Part shown: in pieces, positions 13,496 to 22,307 of the stretch
How the letters are laid out: every line of letters starts with the position of its first letter
Position numbering within the stretch: position 1 is the first letter of the stretch
Assembly: GCA_017399165.1 (NCBI GenBank)
Contig: JAFQEF010000032.1
Span: forward strand, 1 to 36,321
Reading direction: 5' to 3'
DNA from: Akkermansia sp.
GTDB taxonomy: Bacteria > Verrucomicrobiota > Verrucomicrobiia > Verrucomicrobiales > Akkermansiaceae
Length of the DNA: 36,321 nucleotides
Program-made: the position numbers and the translations under genes
The notes under the pieces: model-generated
Seen by the model: the letters and a program-made list of their open reading frames with translations, nothing else
Databases searched by the model: none
Told to the model about the DNA's origin: nothing

Positions 13496-14713
13496 TCAGA
13501 ACTTGTACTGTTCGCCAAATCCGTAGTGCTCGGCAATGTAGTCAACGTCCTTATCACCACGGCCTGAGCAGTTGGCCAAGATGGCACCCGTGCCCATTTC
13601 CTTAGCCTTACGCATGGCAAATGCGATGGCGTGAGAGCTTTCCAGAGCGGGTATGATACCCTCGTAGCGGGAAAGTTTGAAGAAGGCATCCACAGCCTCA
13701 TCATCGGATACGCTGTCGTATTTAACGCGGCCGATTTCTCGCAGGTAGGCGTGCTCGGGGCCAACGGAGGGGTAATCCAGCCCACTGGCAATGGAGTAAA
13801 CGGGGGCGGGTTCCCCGTTCTCATCTTTAAGCATAATGCTGTTAAAGCCATGCATAATGCCTTCTTCACCATAGCTCATAGAGGCGGCGTGGTCACCCAG
13901 CTTTTCACCCTTGCCCAGTGGCTCTACACCGTAAATGTCTACAGGGTCGTCCAAGAAGGCAGGGAACATGCCCATGGCGTTAGAACCACCGCCTACGCAG
14001 GCACATACAACATCGGGCATGATACCGGTCATTTCAATGAACTGCTCGCGGGCCTCATGCCCCACCACCATTTGGAAGTCTCTCACCATCATGGGGAAGG
14101 GATGCGGACCTAATACGGAGCCTATGCAGTATATGGCCGTTTTGTAGTCTCGCTGGTAAGCCTCAAAGGCGGAGTCTACGGCCTCTTTAAGGGTGCGTAA
14201 ACCGTGCTTAACACACACTACGTTAGCTCCCAGCATTTTCATGCGGGTTACATTGGGTGCTTGTTTGGCGATGTCTACTTCACCCATGTGAATTTCACAT
14301 TCGAGGCCGAAATAGGCTGCTGCCGTTGCCAGAGCCACACCGTGCTGGCCGGCGCCGGTCTCTGCAATAATCTTCTTTTTACCCATGAACTTGGCCAGCA
14401 ATCCCTCACCCATGCAGTGGTTGAGTTTATGGGCTCCGGTGTGGTTCAGGTCCTCGCGCTTCAGATAAATCTGAGCCCCCCCGTTGAGGCGGGAGAGTCG
14501 CTCGCAATGGTAAACCGGGGTAGGACGCCCTTGGAACTGCTTGCGAATGCGGCGTAACTCATTGATGAATTGAGCGGAGTGACAAATGCTGTTATAAGCC
14601 TCCGTAATTTCTTTGAAAGCCGGTTCCAGCTCTGACGGAAGGTAAGCCCCCCCGAAACGACCGAAGTAGCCGTCTTTGTCCGGGTGGTGGCGAAGATATG
14701 TTCTGAAATCCAT
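13496..14713 (-). CDS. trpB: tryptophan synthase beta chain
   Basis: A 405-residue PLP enzyme that condenses indole with serine to make tryptophan. PLP-binding K96 lies in G-A-H-K-L-N-H. The phosphate loop is [20 protein letters not shown] contains the catalytic Glu. G-R-G-D-K-D is near the C-terminus. The N-terminus F-G-R-F-G-G-A-Y is the usual TrpB opening. I start it at the ATG at 14713; an ATG at 14755 exists, but the -10 hexamer lies inside that extension. The enzyme is normal in length. No trpA or other trp gene is in the window, and the gene has its own promoter and terminator, so it is transcribed alone here. Confidence 0.96.
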   Translation of the reverse strand: MDFRTYLRHHPDKDGYFGRFGGAYLPSELEPAFKEITEAYNSICHSAQFINELRRIRKQFQGRPTPVYHCERLSRLNGGAQIYLKREDLNHTGAHKLNHCMGEGLLAKFMGKKKIIAETGAGQHGVALATAAAYFGLECEIHMGEVDIAKQAPNVTRMKMLGANVVCVKHGLRTLKEAVDSAFEAYQRDYKTAIYCIGSVLGPHPFPMMVRDFQMVVGHEAREQFIEMTGIMPDVVCACVGGGSNAMGMFPAFLDDPVDIYGVEPLGKGEKLGDHAASMSYGEEGIMHGFNSIMLKDENGEPAPVYSIASGLDYPSVGPEHAYLREIGRVKYDSVSDDEAVDAFFKLSRYEGIIPALESSHAIAFAMRKAKEMGTGAILANCSGRGDKDVDYIAEHYGFGEQYKF

Positions 14714-14736
14714 GATAAAAGAAAAATTGCGCAAGA

Positions 14737-14765
14737 AATATATACCATCTGCCATGAGTTGACAA
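14737..14765 (-). promoter_or_regulatory. promoter of trpB
   Basis: On the minus strand, TTGTCA (14760-14765), 17 bases, TATATT (14737-14742). The expected start is about 16 bases upstream of the ATG at 14713. No trp-leader peptide or attenuator fits in that short leader. Confidence 0.7.
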
Positions 14766-14829
14766 GAACAAAGCGTGTCTTCTTTTCTGTAATACCTATA
14801 ACTTTTTTAATTGATACATGAATACTGCC

Positions 14830-14857
14830 TTGAAATTTGAAGAATTTCGGGTATAAT
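14830..14857 (+). promoter_or_regulatory. promoter of the 14872 gene and gatB
   Basis: TTGAAA (14830-14835), 16 bases, TATAAT (14852-14857). The ATG at 14872 is 14 bases past the -10 hexamer, giving a leader of only about 8 bases without a Shine-Dalgarno sequence. Confidence 0.75.
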
Positions 14858-14871
14858 ACGGTTTCCGTTAT

Positions 14872-15795
14872 ATGAAATCCAAGCTCTTGTCAGCCCTGCT
14901 TATGAGTATTCCCGGTGTAGCAGCTGCGGATACGGAGCAATTGTTGACCGAGCCGAGCAAAGCGGAGCAGCAGCCCTTGCAGGCACAGCGAGATTGCTGC
15001 AGTGAGTTGGTGTGTGTATGCCATGATATGTGGTTTTTGCTGGCATCCGTATCCGACAAAAAGCAGGCAGATGCCGCAGCCCCGCTTTTCAGAAACTTGA
15101 TTACGCATACGGTGGCACTAACGGACCGCATGTATAAGGAGGGCGGGCAGGATGTAGAGGTGCTCACCGAAGCTCAGGAGAAATTAGCAGATTCTCTGGA
15201 TGAATTGGCGGAGGAGTTTGACAGCCTTTGCCGAGTACGTTGCTTCGGGTCAGAGAAAATGATTGCGGAGTTTCGCTATGCTATTGAAATAGGCATGTTT
15301 ACGGATGATTATATTGCATGCCTTGATGCCCCGGAACCCCATTTAAATGAAGCCGAGACCCGCTCTGAACTGGTGCGTTTTAAACGTTTGATAGAGCCGG
15401 ATAAGGCTGTGCTGGCAGCCCTGTGTGCCGTGCAGGATGCTCGCTCTGCGGGGGATGCCGCGCGGGAGTTGCAGGCTCTCTCTGCGCTGCTCGATTCCCT
15501 TGAGCCTGAGAGCAAAATAAAGGACCGAGATTTTTCACCATCTGCCGGTAAGCGCGCGCGCAAAGCGTATGAGCCCATAGAGCCCTTGCTGTGGGGCATT
15601 CGCACAGAGATTGTCAGAATCGCCTCTTTACCCGGTTACCATAAAACGGAGTTTGACCCATTCTCAGACGCCTTGGAAACCGTGTTCCGCAGCCTTGCAA
15701 ATACCCATTATCACTTCTTTGATGAAGTGTTTGACGACTCCTTCCACTCAGATTTGGATGAAGCGTTACTTGAAAACGCAACAACTTCAAAATAA
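14872..15795 (+). CDS. secreted hypothetical protein
   Basis: A 307-residue protein of unrecognised family. The N-terminus M-K-S-K-L-L-S-A-L-L with G-V-A-A-A is a signal peptide (cut near residue 19). The rest is acidic, Ala/Leu/Glu-rich and probably all-helical. Cys residues occur near positions 41-48 and 121. No lipobox is seen. It is followed 15 bases later by gatB on the same strand with no intervening terminator, so they are likely co-transcribed, although a functional link is not obvious. Confidence 0.7.
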   Translation: MKSKLLSALLMSIPGVAAADTEQLLTEPSKAEQQPLQAQRDCCSELVCVCHDMWFLLASVSDKKQADAAAPLFRNLITHTVALTDRMYKEGGQDVEVLTEAQEKLADSLDELAEEFDSLCRVRCFGSEKMIAEFRYAIEIGMFTDDYIACLDAPEPHLNEAETRSELVRFKRLIEPDKAVLAALCAVQDARSAGDAARELQALSALLDSLEPESKIKDRDFSPSAGKRARKAYEPIEPLLWGIRTEIVRIASLPGYHKTEFDPFSDALETVFRSLANTHYHFFDEVFDDSFHSDLDEALLENATTSK

Positions 15796-15810
15796 ACAGT
15801 AATAAAGAAA

Positions 15811-17277
15811 ATGCCCATATCAGATTACCTTGTAACCATAGGCCTGGAGGTTCACTGCCAGATTAAGACGGAAACCAAGATGTTTTGCTCATGTAAAGCC
15901 GGGTTCGGTTATGAGCCCAATACCAATGTGTGCCCCACCTGTTTAGGCATGCCCGGTGCGTTGCCGGTGTTGAATGAATATGCCATTGAGCGCACCGTAT
16001 TAACAGGCTTGATGCTGGGGTGCTCCACCCCCGAAATCTCTAAGTGGGACCGCAAAAATTATTTCTATGCAGACATGCCCAAGAATTACCAGACCAGCCA
16101 GCTGGATTTACCGCTGTGCATAGGTGGCGAGGTTCCGCTGTATTCTTGGGCTTTCCCGCCGGATTCTAAGGTCAAGGCAGAGGGCGCAGTGGTGCGCACC
16201 GTTAAGCTGGACCACATTCACCTGGAGGAAGACGCCGCGAAGCTCACGCACTATGGCAGCTATTCTTTGGTGGACTACAACCGTGGCGGCACCCCGTTGA
16301 TGGAGATTGTATCTGCCCCGGATCTCACCACGCCGGATGAAACCTATGCCTACCTCAAGAGCTTACAGCAAATCCTTATTTGCGGCGGTATATCGGATGC
16401 CGATATGGAGAAAGGCCAAATGCGCTGCGATGTGAATGTGTCCTTGCGCCCCAAGGGGCAGAAGGAGCTGGGGGCCAAGATTGAGATGAAAAACATCAAC
16501 TCCATGTCTGCTGCGCGCCGTGCGCTCATTTATGAGATAGCCCGCCAGGCAGAGGAGCTCGATATGGGGATTGCCCAAGTGCAGTCCACCCGCCGCTGGG
16601 ATGACGACCTGGGAGAAAGCATTGTGATGCGCACTAAGGAGAATGCGCACGACTACCGCTACCACACATGCCCGGACCTCATCCCCGTGCACACGGCTCC
16701 GTATGTGGAAAAGATGCAACAAGAGCTGCCGGAGCTGCCGGATGCTCGCCAGGCACGCCTGATGCAACAATATGGGCTCCCCGTGGCAGATGCCAATACC
16801 TTGGTGGCAGATGCTCAGCTTTGTGCCTACTTTGAAACGGCTGCCGCAGCCTCTAAAGCCCCCCGCAAGGTGGCTAACTGGCTCATCAATACCTTACCTC
16901 CCGTGTTGGCCGAAAAGGAAATAGAGATTCAGGATTGCCCCGTTGCCCCCACCACCCTTGCCGGCTTGGTAGATGTGGTAGAGGAGGGCATTTGCTCCAC
17001 CAATCAGGCTAAAGACGTGTTAGCCGTGCTGTGGGAGAAACCGGAGCTTACCGCCGCCGCCGCCGCTGCAAGCCTCGGCTTTAAGAAGGCTGATACCGGT
17101 GCCTTGGAGGCTCTTGTGGAGCAAGTGATTGCCAACAGCCCCAATGAGGTTGCACGCATTCGTGAGGGTAACATGAAACTCATCAACGCCCTTACCGGGC
17201 AGGTAATGAAAAACAGTAACCCCAAACCGAATCCCAAGCTCGTTACAGAGATTATTACAGCCAAACTAGGGCTCTGA
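15811..17277 (+). CDS. gatB: aspartyl/glutamyl-tRNA(Asn/Gln) amidotransferase subunit B
   Basis: A 488-residue subunit of GatCAB, which converts Glu-tRNA(Gln) or Asp-tRNA(Asn) into the amidated form in organisms lacking the direct synthetase. Hallmarks are G-L-E-V-H-C-Q-I near the start, C-P-T-C-L-G-M-P-G, Y-F-Y-A-D-M-P-K-N-Y-Q, R-C-D-V-N-V-S-L and K-I-E-M-K-N-I-N-S. The zinc-type cysteines (C-S-C, then C-P-T-C) are present. The C-terminal third is the helical Yqey-like tail. Length is standard. gatA and gatC are not in the window. It is second in a unit with the secreted protein upstream and ends at a bidirectional terminator. Confidence 0.97.
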   Translation: MPISDYLVTIGLEVHCQIKTETKMFCSCKAGFGYEPNTNVCPTCLGMPGALPVLNEYAIERTVLTGLMLGCSTPEISKWDRKNYFYADMPKNYQTSQLDLPLCIGGEVPLYSWAFPPDSKVKAEGAVVRTVKLDHIHLEEDAAKLTHYGSYSLVDYNRGGTPLMEIVSAPDLTTPDETYAYLKSLQQILICGGISDADMEKGQMRCDVNVSLRPKGQKELGAKIEMKNINSMSAARRALIYEIARQAEELDMGIAQVQSTRRWDDDLGESIVMRTKENAHDYRYHTCPDLIPVHTAPYVEKMQQELPELPDARQARLMQQYGLPVADANTLVADAQLCAYFETAAAASKAPRKVANWLINTLPPVLAEKEIEIQDCPVAPTTLAGLVDVVEEGICSTNQAKDVLAVLWEKPELTAAAAAASLGFKKADTGALEALVEQVIANSPNEVARIREGNMKLINALTGQVMKNSNPKPNPKLVTEIITAKLGL

Positions 17278-17304
17278 TATTCATTATTGCGCACCCTGTG
17301 ATGC

Positions 17305-17350
17305 AAAAATCAAGACTATCCGGCATTTGCCCGATAGTCTTGATTTATTA
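17305..17350. terminator. bidirectional terminator between gatB and lnt
   Basis: 14-bp stem AAATCAAGACTATC/GATAGTCTTGATTT (17307-17320 with 17333-17346), loop of twelve with a small GGC/GCC helix. It is flanked by A on the left and TTATT on the right, so it can serve both convergent genes. Confidence 0.8.
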
Positions 17351-17372
17351 AGAGCTTTATAGTCTGTTGGCT

Positions 17373-19304
17373 TTACGCCTTTTTATGGTAAAAATACAAA
17401 CCGATGCGAGCTAATACAAGCAGCAAACACACTACTACTGCCCAATCTCCGGCAATGGCAAAGAGTGTGAAGCTACCGTTACGGTCTACCGGCAGCACGG
17501 CAAAGCTGTAGCCGGGGGAGTGCGGGTTTTCCTGGGCATCTATCACCGCGCCGTTGGGAGCAATAGCGCAACAATAGCCCATGTTGGCGGCACGCACCAT
17601 GCTGCGGCGCAGCTCAATGCAGCGGAACGCCGCATTGCGTGCCTGCTGCGCACCACAAGCGGAGTGCCTGAACCAGGCATCGTTAGAGATATTGACGATT
17701 ACCTGCGGGCCGTTGCGAACAAACTTGGTCAACTTTGTGCCTACGGTATCCTCATAGCACACGGCGGGGATAATGCCTACGGTTTCTTCTTTGCCTGGTA
17801 CGGGGGCTACCATGGGCTCGCTGCCACTGCCGGGGTGTATGCCATCCCCCACCTGGGTACCGGTTACCTCTGCGTATGTATCTTGTATCCATTGGCAGGA
17901 GTCAGCTAAGGGAATATACTCCCCGAAAGGCATGAGATGTTGCTTTGCTGCAGATTGCAGTGTTGACATTTCTGTGCCGCTGATGCACACCATGGAGTTG
18001 AGCATACCGGCCATTTTGAGCATGCCGTTATCCGTGGGCTCAAAGCGGTGTTCATCTACCCCGGAGATTAACACAAAGGGCTGCGTCAGCTCTTTATGGA
18101 AGTTTGGCAGCGTGTGGTTTAAAAAATCTTTTGCCAGAAATTGATAATCTCTTAAGTAGGCGTATTTGGCACGCTCTTGGCGTGTGTTCAGTAGAACGGG
18201 GCGGTCATCTGCAAAGATTTCATTTTTTTCTATATCTTTACAGAGGTCAAAAGCGAGCGCACTCTCCGGCCAGATAACCCAAGCCGGTTGATTGATGGTA
18301 AATGCCAAACCGTGCTCATTGTCCAATGCTTTTTGCATTTGTTGTTTAACAGCTGCTTCTGCCGCTTTTTTCGTTTCAAGGAGCAGGGGAACATTGCCAT
18401 CATACAGCCCTAAACTGCGTTCTTTTATTTTTTCTTTTTGGTCTTTATTAACCTGCACGGCCAGCACGGGCAAAGCTAGGGTGCTGTCTTTTCTCAACAT
18501 GGCATTGGGTGAGTAGGCTTTGGAGATGAATAACCCCGCCATGAACAGCATAAATAAAATGACCATAGTGCCGTAAAAGTCCCATGTGCGGCAGTGTCTG
18601 CCTGCTCCCTTAAAATATATGTAAGAGCGCCTGCCCGCCCCCCAGAGTATTACTGCTACAAATGCCGGTATAAAGGACAATGCCGTTGTGCCTACAAACT
18701 CTGCCCATTGTACTAAGGATAAGCCGTGGTACAAGCCCATTCCAAGCGTATTCCAGCTGAAGGCCAGCGTGCCGCTGGAGCGTAACCAGTCCACACATAC
18801 AAACATAGCTGCAACTCCGGCAGCACTGCCAACGGTGCTCAGGGTGTCTCTTATCGCCCAATCTGCCCAAGCGGCTTTACGCTTATCTGCGTTCATGCCA
18901 TCCGTGCAGGGGCCTGCCTCTAACCGCGGGCGTAATACTGTGGTCACCAAACCACCCCACAAGCCAAGCATGGCAGAGTACACCGCCATGAGGGGCAAAA
19001 AGGCTATCAGTAAAAACAGCCACAATGGTATGTTAAATACATAGCCTACCTCGTGTATCCACCAAAAGCTCACGCCATACCAGCCCATGCCATAGAGCCA
19101 AGCCATAAAAAAGCCCCGCCAAAACTTGGCCGGCCCCGTCCATAATATCGTCAGTATAGGCAGTAACCCTACCCATACAATAAAACCAATGTCATACGGC
19201 TCAAAAGCAAGGGCCATTACGGCACCGCTTAACAGACTGAGTAACCAATTCCATTTGCCGATTTTGGCGGCAGCACGGGCAAAGACAGATGCTGTTTTAT
19301 TCAT
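17373..19304 (-). CDS. lnt: apolipoprotein N-acyltransferase
   Basis: A 643-residue inner-membrane enzyme that adds the third acyl chain to lipoproteins. N-terminal membrane segments are followed by a nitrilase-fold domain and a last helix. The catalytic triad is readable: E347 in W-P-E-S-A, K454 in K-Q-H-L-M-P-F-G-E-Y and C516 in V-C-Y-E-D; N-I-S-N-D-A-W-F follows. It is longer than the roughly 510-residue E. coli enzyme. The excess lies partly in the membrane region and partly between the catalytic Glu and Lys (107 residues here, 68 in E. coli). The start at 19304 is 2 bases after the stop of the upstream gene, so the two are in one operon. Confidence 0.95.
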   Translation of the reverse strand: MNKTASVFARAAAKIGKWNWLLSLLSGAVMALAFEPYDIGFIVWVGLLPILTILWTGPAKFWRGFFMAWLYGMGWYGVSFWWIHEVGYVFNIPLWLFLLIAFLPLMAVYSAMLGLWGGLVTTVLRPRLEAGPCTDGMNADKRKAAWADWAIRDTLSTVGSAAGVAAMFVCVDWLRSSGTLAFSWNTLGMGLYHGLSLVQWAEFVGTTALSFIPAFVAVILWGAGRRSYIYFKGAGRHCRTWDFYGTMVILFMLFMAGLFISKAYSPNAMLRKDSTLALPVLAVQVNKDQKEKIKERSLGLYDGNVPLLLETKKAAEAAVKQQMQKALDNEHGLAFTINQPAWVIWPESALAFDLCKDIEKNEIFADDRPVLLNTRQERAKYAYLRDYQFLAKDFLNHTLPNFHKELTQPFVLISGVDEHRFEPTDNGMLKMAGMLNSMVCISGTEMSTLQSAAKQHLMPFGEYIPLADSCQWIQDTYAEVTGTQVGDGIHPGSGSEPMVAPVPGKEETVGIIPAVCYEDTVGTKLTKFVRNGPQVIVNISNDAWFRHSACGAQQARNAAFRCIELRRSMVRAANMGYCCAIAPNGAVIDAQENPHSPGYSFAVLPVDRNGSFTLFAIAGDWAVVVCLLLVLARIGLYFYHKKA

Positions 19305-19306
19305 GC

Positions 19307-19939
19307 TTATTTTTCAGACTGGTGCAGTTCTTTGGGGAGGGTGGTATAGCCCATACTGATTTGCTCTCGGGCACCGCTCGGTATATGGCTTACCTCTGCC
19401 TGCCAGTGTTTCTCCCGCTCATTGATGCAGTGGTTGAGGAACATATCCTGCTCATGGACGAGTCGTATATTGTTATCATACACGGGGTAACAATATGCAA
19501 TGGCTGTTTTGCCGTTGGATACGTAGTAGTTACGGTTGATGTTGTCAAATTGACCGTTTCTGTACAGCATGGTAACAACTGTACCCGCGTATTCTCCCTT
19601 GGGGTTCTTGAAACGCACATACAATGTGCCGCTGCCGGTGCATTCCCCAAGCTCCAACTTAATGTAGGGTGTTCTGGTGATATTGTTCATCCGCATCCAG
19701 GAGTTTGAGGATACATCCATCCACCCGCATTGCATTTTGGTTACGACCAAATCTTTGCCGAACCACGGTAAATCCTTTCCATGCTCTCCGAACTTATGGG
19801 TGGGGACACCACGGTACATATAGGCTAAAGCCCCGGCACTTGCCAGCAAGACTCCTAAAAAGAGGGTGATGCATATTAAATTAAGAATCCCGATTTTCTT
19901 GATGAAGTTTCTCTTCTTTTCTGGCTTTTTGTCTTGCAT
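19307..19939 (-). CDS. membrane-anchored hypothetical protein upstream of lnt
   Basis: A 210-residue protein starting M-Q-D-K-K-P-E-K-K-R. It has one N-terminal membrane helix (I-L-N-L-I-C-I to L-A-Y-M, about residues 15-42), then a beta-rich exported domain with Y-I-K-L-E-L-G-E-C and G-T-L-Y-V-R-F. The family is not recognised. I start it at 19939 because a promoter sits immediately upstream; an in-frame ATG at 20032 would lie upstream of that promoter. It is the first gene of the lnt operon, with a 2-base gap, so a role near lipoprotein maturation or the envelope is plausible but inferred. Confidence 0.7.
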   Translation of the reverse strand: MQDKKPEKKRNFIKKIGILNLICITLFLGVLLASAGALAYMYRGVPTHKFGEHGKDLPWFGKDLVVTKMQCGWMDVSSNSWMRMNNITRTPYIKLELGECTGSGTLYVRFKNPKGEYAGTVVTMLYRNGQFDNINRNYYVSNGKTAIAYCYPVYDNNIRLVHEQDMFLNHCINEREKHWQAEVSHIPSGAREQISMGYTTLPKELHQSEK

Positions 19940-19945
19940 GCCCCT

Positions 19946-19974
19946 ATTTTGTACCGAAAAATGCACACTTGCAA
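19946..19974 (-). promoter_or_regulatory. promoter of the lnt operon, leaderless geometry
   Basis: On the minus strand, TTGCAA (19969-19974), 17 bases, CAAAAT (19946-19951), then 6 bases to the ATG at 19939. Confidence 0.55.
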
Positions 19975-20046
19975 CAAAAAAAGATTGCATTCTGCGAAAA
20001 ATAGGTAAAAATAGTGTCGGATTACAGAACATCCCTCATACACATT

Positions 20047-20277
20047 ATGGCAGAAATCGACGAAAGAAACGAGAACAACGCTCCCGGCAAGTTCTATGTA
20101 GACACCAACTGCATTGCTTGTGGCCTTTGCATTGCCAACGCTCCGGACTATTTCCAGGAGGACGAGGATGGCAATTCCATCGTATACAATCAGCCCACCA
20201 CAGATGAAGGCGTAGAGGCCTGTGAGTCTGCCATGGCTGATTGCCCCGTTCAGGCCATCGGCGATGACGGTGAGTAA
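20047..20277 (+). CDS. single [4Fe-4S] ferredoxin
   Basis: A 76-residue acidic electron carrier. Cluster ligands are C22, C25 and C28 in C-I-A-C-G-L-C, and C66 in D-C-P-V-Q-A-I. C59 is an extra Cys that could form a disulfide, as in some mono-cluster ferredoxins. It is the small cytoplasmic type of about 60-80 residues; the redox partner cannot be told. The ATG at 20047 is preferred over a GTG at 20014, which adds residues before the domain. No convincing promoter was identified in the 107-base gap to the divergent lnt operon, and no strong Shine-Dalgarno is present. Confidence 0.92.
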   Translation: MAEIDERNENNAPGKFYVDTNCIACGLCIANAPDYFQEDEDGNSIVYNQPTTDEGVEACESAMADCPVQAIGDDGE

Positions 20278-20301
20278 AGATTACTCGTAATCAATTTACA
20301 C

Positions 20302-20339
20302 AGGCCGGTTCCGGTGGTGCAAACCACCAGAGCCGGCTT
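20302..20339 (+). terminator. hairpin downstream of the ferredoxin gene
   Basis: Two stacked stems: GCCGG/CCGGC (20304-20308 with 20333-20337) and GGTGGT/ACCACC (20313-20318 with 20323-20328) with a GCAA loop. The downstream run is C/T-mixed, so termination may be partial; the DciA-like gene starts 10 bases later. Confidence 0.5.
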
Positions 20340-20349
20340 GCCGTCTTTC

Positions 20350-20862
20350 ATGGGGCATTCTCCACAAAAAAAACGCGGGCGGGCTCTTGTTGAACCCGTG
20401 CTGCCCGATACCCCGATTCCCGCCGGAGAAAAGGGGGCTCCCCCGCGTTATTGCGAAATGAGGGCTGAGGACGGTACCCGCCGCCCCGCCCGTTATATGT
20501 CACGCCATGAAAGAGAGCAGGGGCAGGCAGAGTCAGACTTCTTCGGCATTCTGCCCGCTATGTCTACAGAGGCTAATGTGCGCACGGTGGACTCTGTATT
20601 AGCTGCACTTGTAGAAAAATTAGGGGTCAGTGCCGCAGAGTTTGCGCCGGAGGTACTGGCAGATGCATGGCGCAAGGCGGCAGGGGATTTCCTGGCAAAC
20701 CGAGCAGAGCTGTTGACCATAGCAGCGCATAAGGCCCGTATACGCACGGCTCACCCCGCCGTGCGGTATGAATTAAATCAACGCAAGGCACAGTTGATAA
20801 AAGCCCTTAATTCCGTATTGGGGGAAGGGTGCGTAAAAGGGGTGCAAATTGTACACGGCTGA
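20350..20862 (+). CDS. DciA-like (DUF721) protein, probable helicase-loading factor
   Basis: About 170 residues. The N-terminal half is basic, Pro/Arg-rich and probably disordered. Residues about 85-170 fit the DUF721/DciA domain: D-S-V-L-A-A-L-V-E-K-L-G-V, then A-W-R-K-A-A-G-D-F-L-A, then Y-E-L-N-Q-R-K-A-Q-L-I-K-A-L-N and a closing V-K-G-V-Q-I-V. DciA proteins help load the replicative helicase DnaB in bacteria without DnaC/DnaI. I choose the ATG at 20350 because the GTG at 20314 lies inside the upstream hairpin. The family call rests on pattern only; it is a divergent domain. Confidence 0.6.
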   Translation: MGHSPQKKRGRALVEPVLPDTPIPAGEKGAPPRYCEMRAEDGTRRPARYMSRHEREQGQAESDFFGILPAMSTEANVRTVDSVLAALVEKLGVSAAEFAPEVLADAWRKAAGDFLANRAELLTIAAHKARIRTAHPAVRYELNQRKAQLIKALNSVLGEGCVKGVQIVHG

Positions 20863-20894
20863 CGCTTTTTTACTTTCTCTGCCTCATTATACGC

Positions 20895-20922
20895 TTGCAT
20901 GTTGAGAGAAAATGTGTATAAT
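20895..20922 (+). promoter_or_regulatory. promoter of the malic enzyme gene
   Basis: TTGCAT (20895-20900), 16 bases, TATAAT (20917-20922, perfect). The expected start is near 20929, about 24 bases before the ATG at 20953. It overlaps an in-frame ATG at 20899, which therefore cannot be the start. Confidence 0.75.
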
Positions 20923-20952
20923 GCCCGCTCACAAAGCAAAATCAGTAGTACT

Positions 20953-22266
20953 ATGAGTAACGATTTAGCAACGAGAGCACAGCAGTATCATGAGGAACCC
21001 AGACCCGGCAAACTGGAGGTTTTGCCGTGTAAGTCATGCTTCACCATAGACGACCTCACGCTCGCATACTCCCCGGGTGTTGCTGAGCCTTGTTTGCGCA
21101 TTGCAGAAGATGCCAACGCCGCCAACCTTTATACCGGGCGTGGTAACTTGGTGGGCGTTATCAGTAATGGTACCGCCGTGCTGGGGTTAGGTAACATAGG
21201 TGCCCATGCCTCTAAACCCGTGATGGAGGGTAAGGGCTTGCTCTTTAAGATTTATGCAGACGTGGATGTTTTTGATATCGAGCTTGATATCAAGAAACCC
21301 GAGACGCTCATCGAGGTAATTAAGACCATGGAGCCCACCTTCGGAGCCATTAACTTGGAGGATATCAAAGCCCCCGAGTGCTTCATTGTGGAGCAGCGTT
21401 TAAGGGAGGAAATGAATATACCTGTATTCCACGATGACCAACACGGTACGGCCGTTATTTCCGGTGCCGCGTTGTTGAATGCCGCGCACCTTACAGGCCG
21501 TTTGTTGCAGGATATGAAGTGCGTTGTTTGCGGTGCCGGTGCTGCCGGTATTGCTTGCGCCAAATTCTACATGGCTCTCGGTATTCGCCGCGAGAATATT
21601 TACATGTTTGATTCTAAAGGCCTCATTCATACCGGGCGTTTAGATTTGCACCCCACCAAGGCTATGTTTGCCCAGAGTGAGGACTGCACCTTGGAGGTTG
21701 CCTTGCAGGGGGCTGATATCTTCTTGGGCCTCTCCAAGAAGGGCCTGCTCAAGCCGGAGATGGTGAAGAGCATGGCACCTAACCCCATCATCTTTGCCTG
21801 CGCTAACCCCGACCCCGAGATTACCTACCAAGAGGCCAAAGCTGCCCGCCCGGACTGCATTATGGGCTCCGGCCGCAGTGACTGGCCCAACCAGGTTAAT
21901 AACGTAAGCTGCTTCCCCTACATGTTCCGTGCCGCGTTGGATATGCAGGCTACCTGCATTAACGAGGCGATGAAAATTGCTGCATCTCGCGCCTTGGCAG
22001 ACCTTGCCCGTGAGGAAGTACCGCAATGCGTGGTGGATGCTAACGGCGGCGTGCCGCTCAAGTTCGGGCATGATTACGTTATCCCCAAGCCCTTTGACCC
22101 GCGTATGATTGAGTACCTTGCCCCTGCCATTGCAGAGGCCGCGGTTATCTCCGGCGTAGCCCGCCGCCCCATGCCGGATAAGGAGGTATACAAGGCTCAA
22201 CTCAAAGCCCGTGTGGCTAAGGTGCATGAGCGTACTCATGCGCTGGTTGACAGCTATAAGGCCTGA
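20953..22266 (+). CDS. NAD(P)-dependent malic enzyme (oxaloacetate-decarboxylating)
   Basis: A 437-residue cytoplasmic enzyme converting malate to pyruvate and CO2 with reduction of NAD(P). Conserved blocks are [10 protein letters not shown] near residue 40, [39 protein letters not shown] (metal site), F-H-D-D-Q-H-G-T-A and the Rossmann G-A-G-A-A-G-I-A. It corresponds to the catalytic part of MaeB-type enzymes but lacks the C-terminal phosphotransacetylase-like domain. Cofactor preference is not decidable by eye. It has its own promoter; the Sel1 lipoprotein gene follows after about 40 bases and may be co-transcribed. Confidence 0.95.
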   Translation: MSNDLATRAQQYHEEPRPGKLEVLPCKSCFTIDDLTLAYSPGVAEPCLRIAEDANAANLYTGRGNLVGVISNGTAVLGLGNIGAHASKPVMEGKGLLFKIYADVDVFDIELDIKKPETLIEVIKTMEPTFGAINLEDIKAPECFIVEQRLREEMNIPVFHDDQHGTAVISGAALLNAAHLTGRLLQDMKCVVCGAGAAGIACAKFYMALGIRRENIYMFDSKGLIHTGRLDLHPTKAMFAQSEDCTLEVALQGADIFLGLSKKGLLKPEMVKSMAPNPIIFACANPDPEITYQEAKAARPDCIMGSGRSDWPNQVNNVSCFPYMFRAALDMQATCINEAMKIAASRALADLAREEVPQCVVDANGGVPLKFGHDYVIPKPFDPRMIEYLAPAIAEAAVISGVARRPMPDKEVYKAQLKARVAKVHERTHALVDSYKA

Positions 22267-22307
22267 AGAATTAACAACATTTTTAAACAGCAACGGAGTT
22301 TATGAAT

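Noticed and set aside
14714..14755. Longer trpB start at 14755
   Set aside because: The promoter -10 hexamer (14737-14742) lies within this extension and the TrpB N-terminus aligns from the ATG at 14713.
19981..20046. Promoter for the ferredoxin gene (TTGCAT with TAAAAA near 20006)
   Set aside because: The spacer is about 15 bases and the -10 match is poor; alternatives are no better, so none is claimed.
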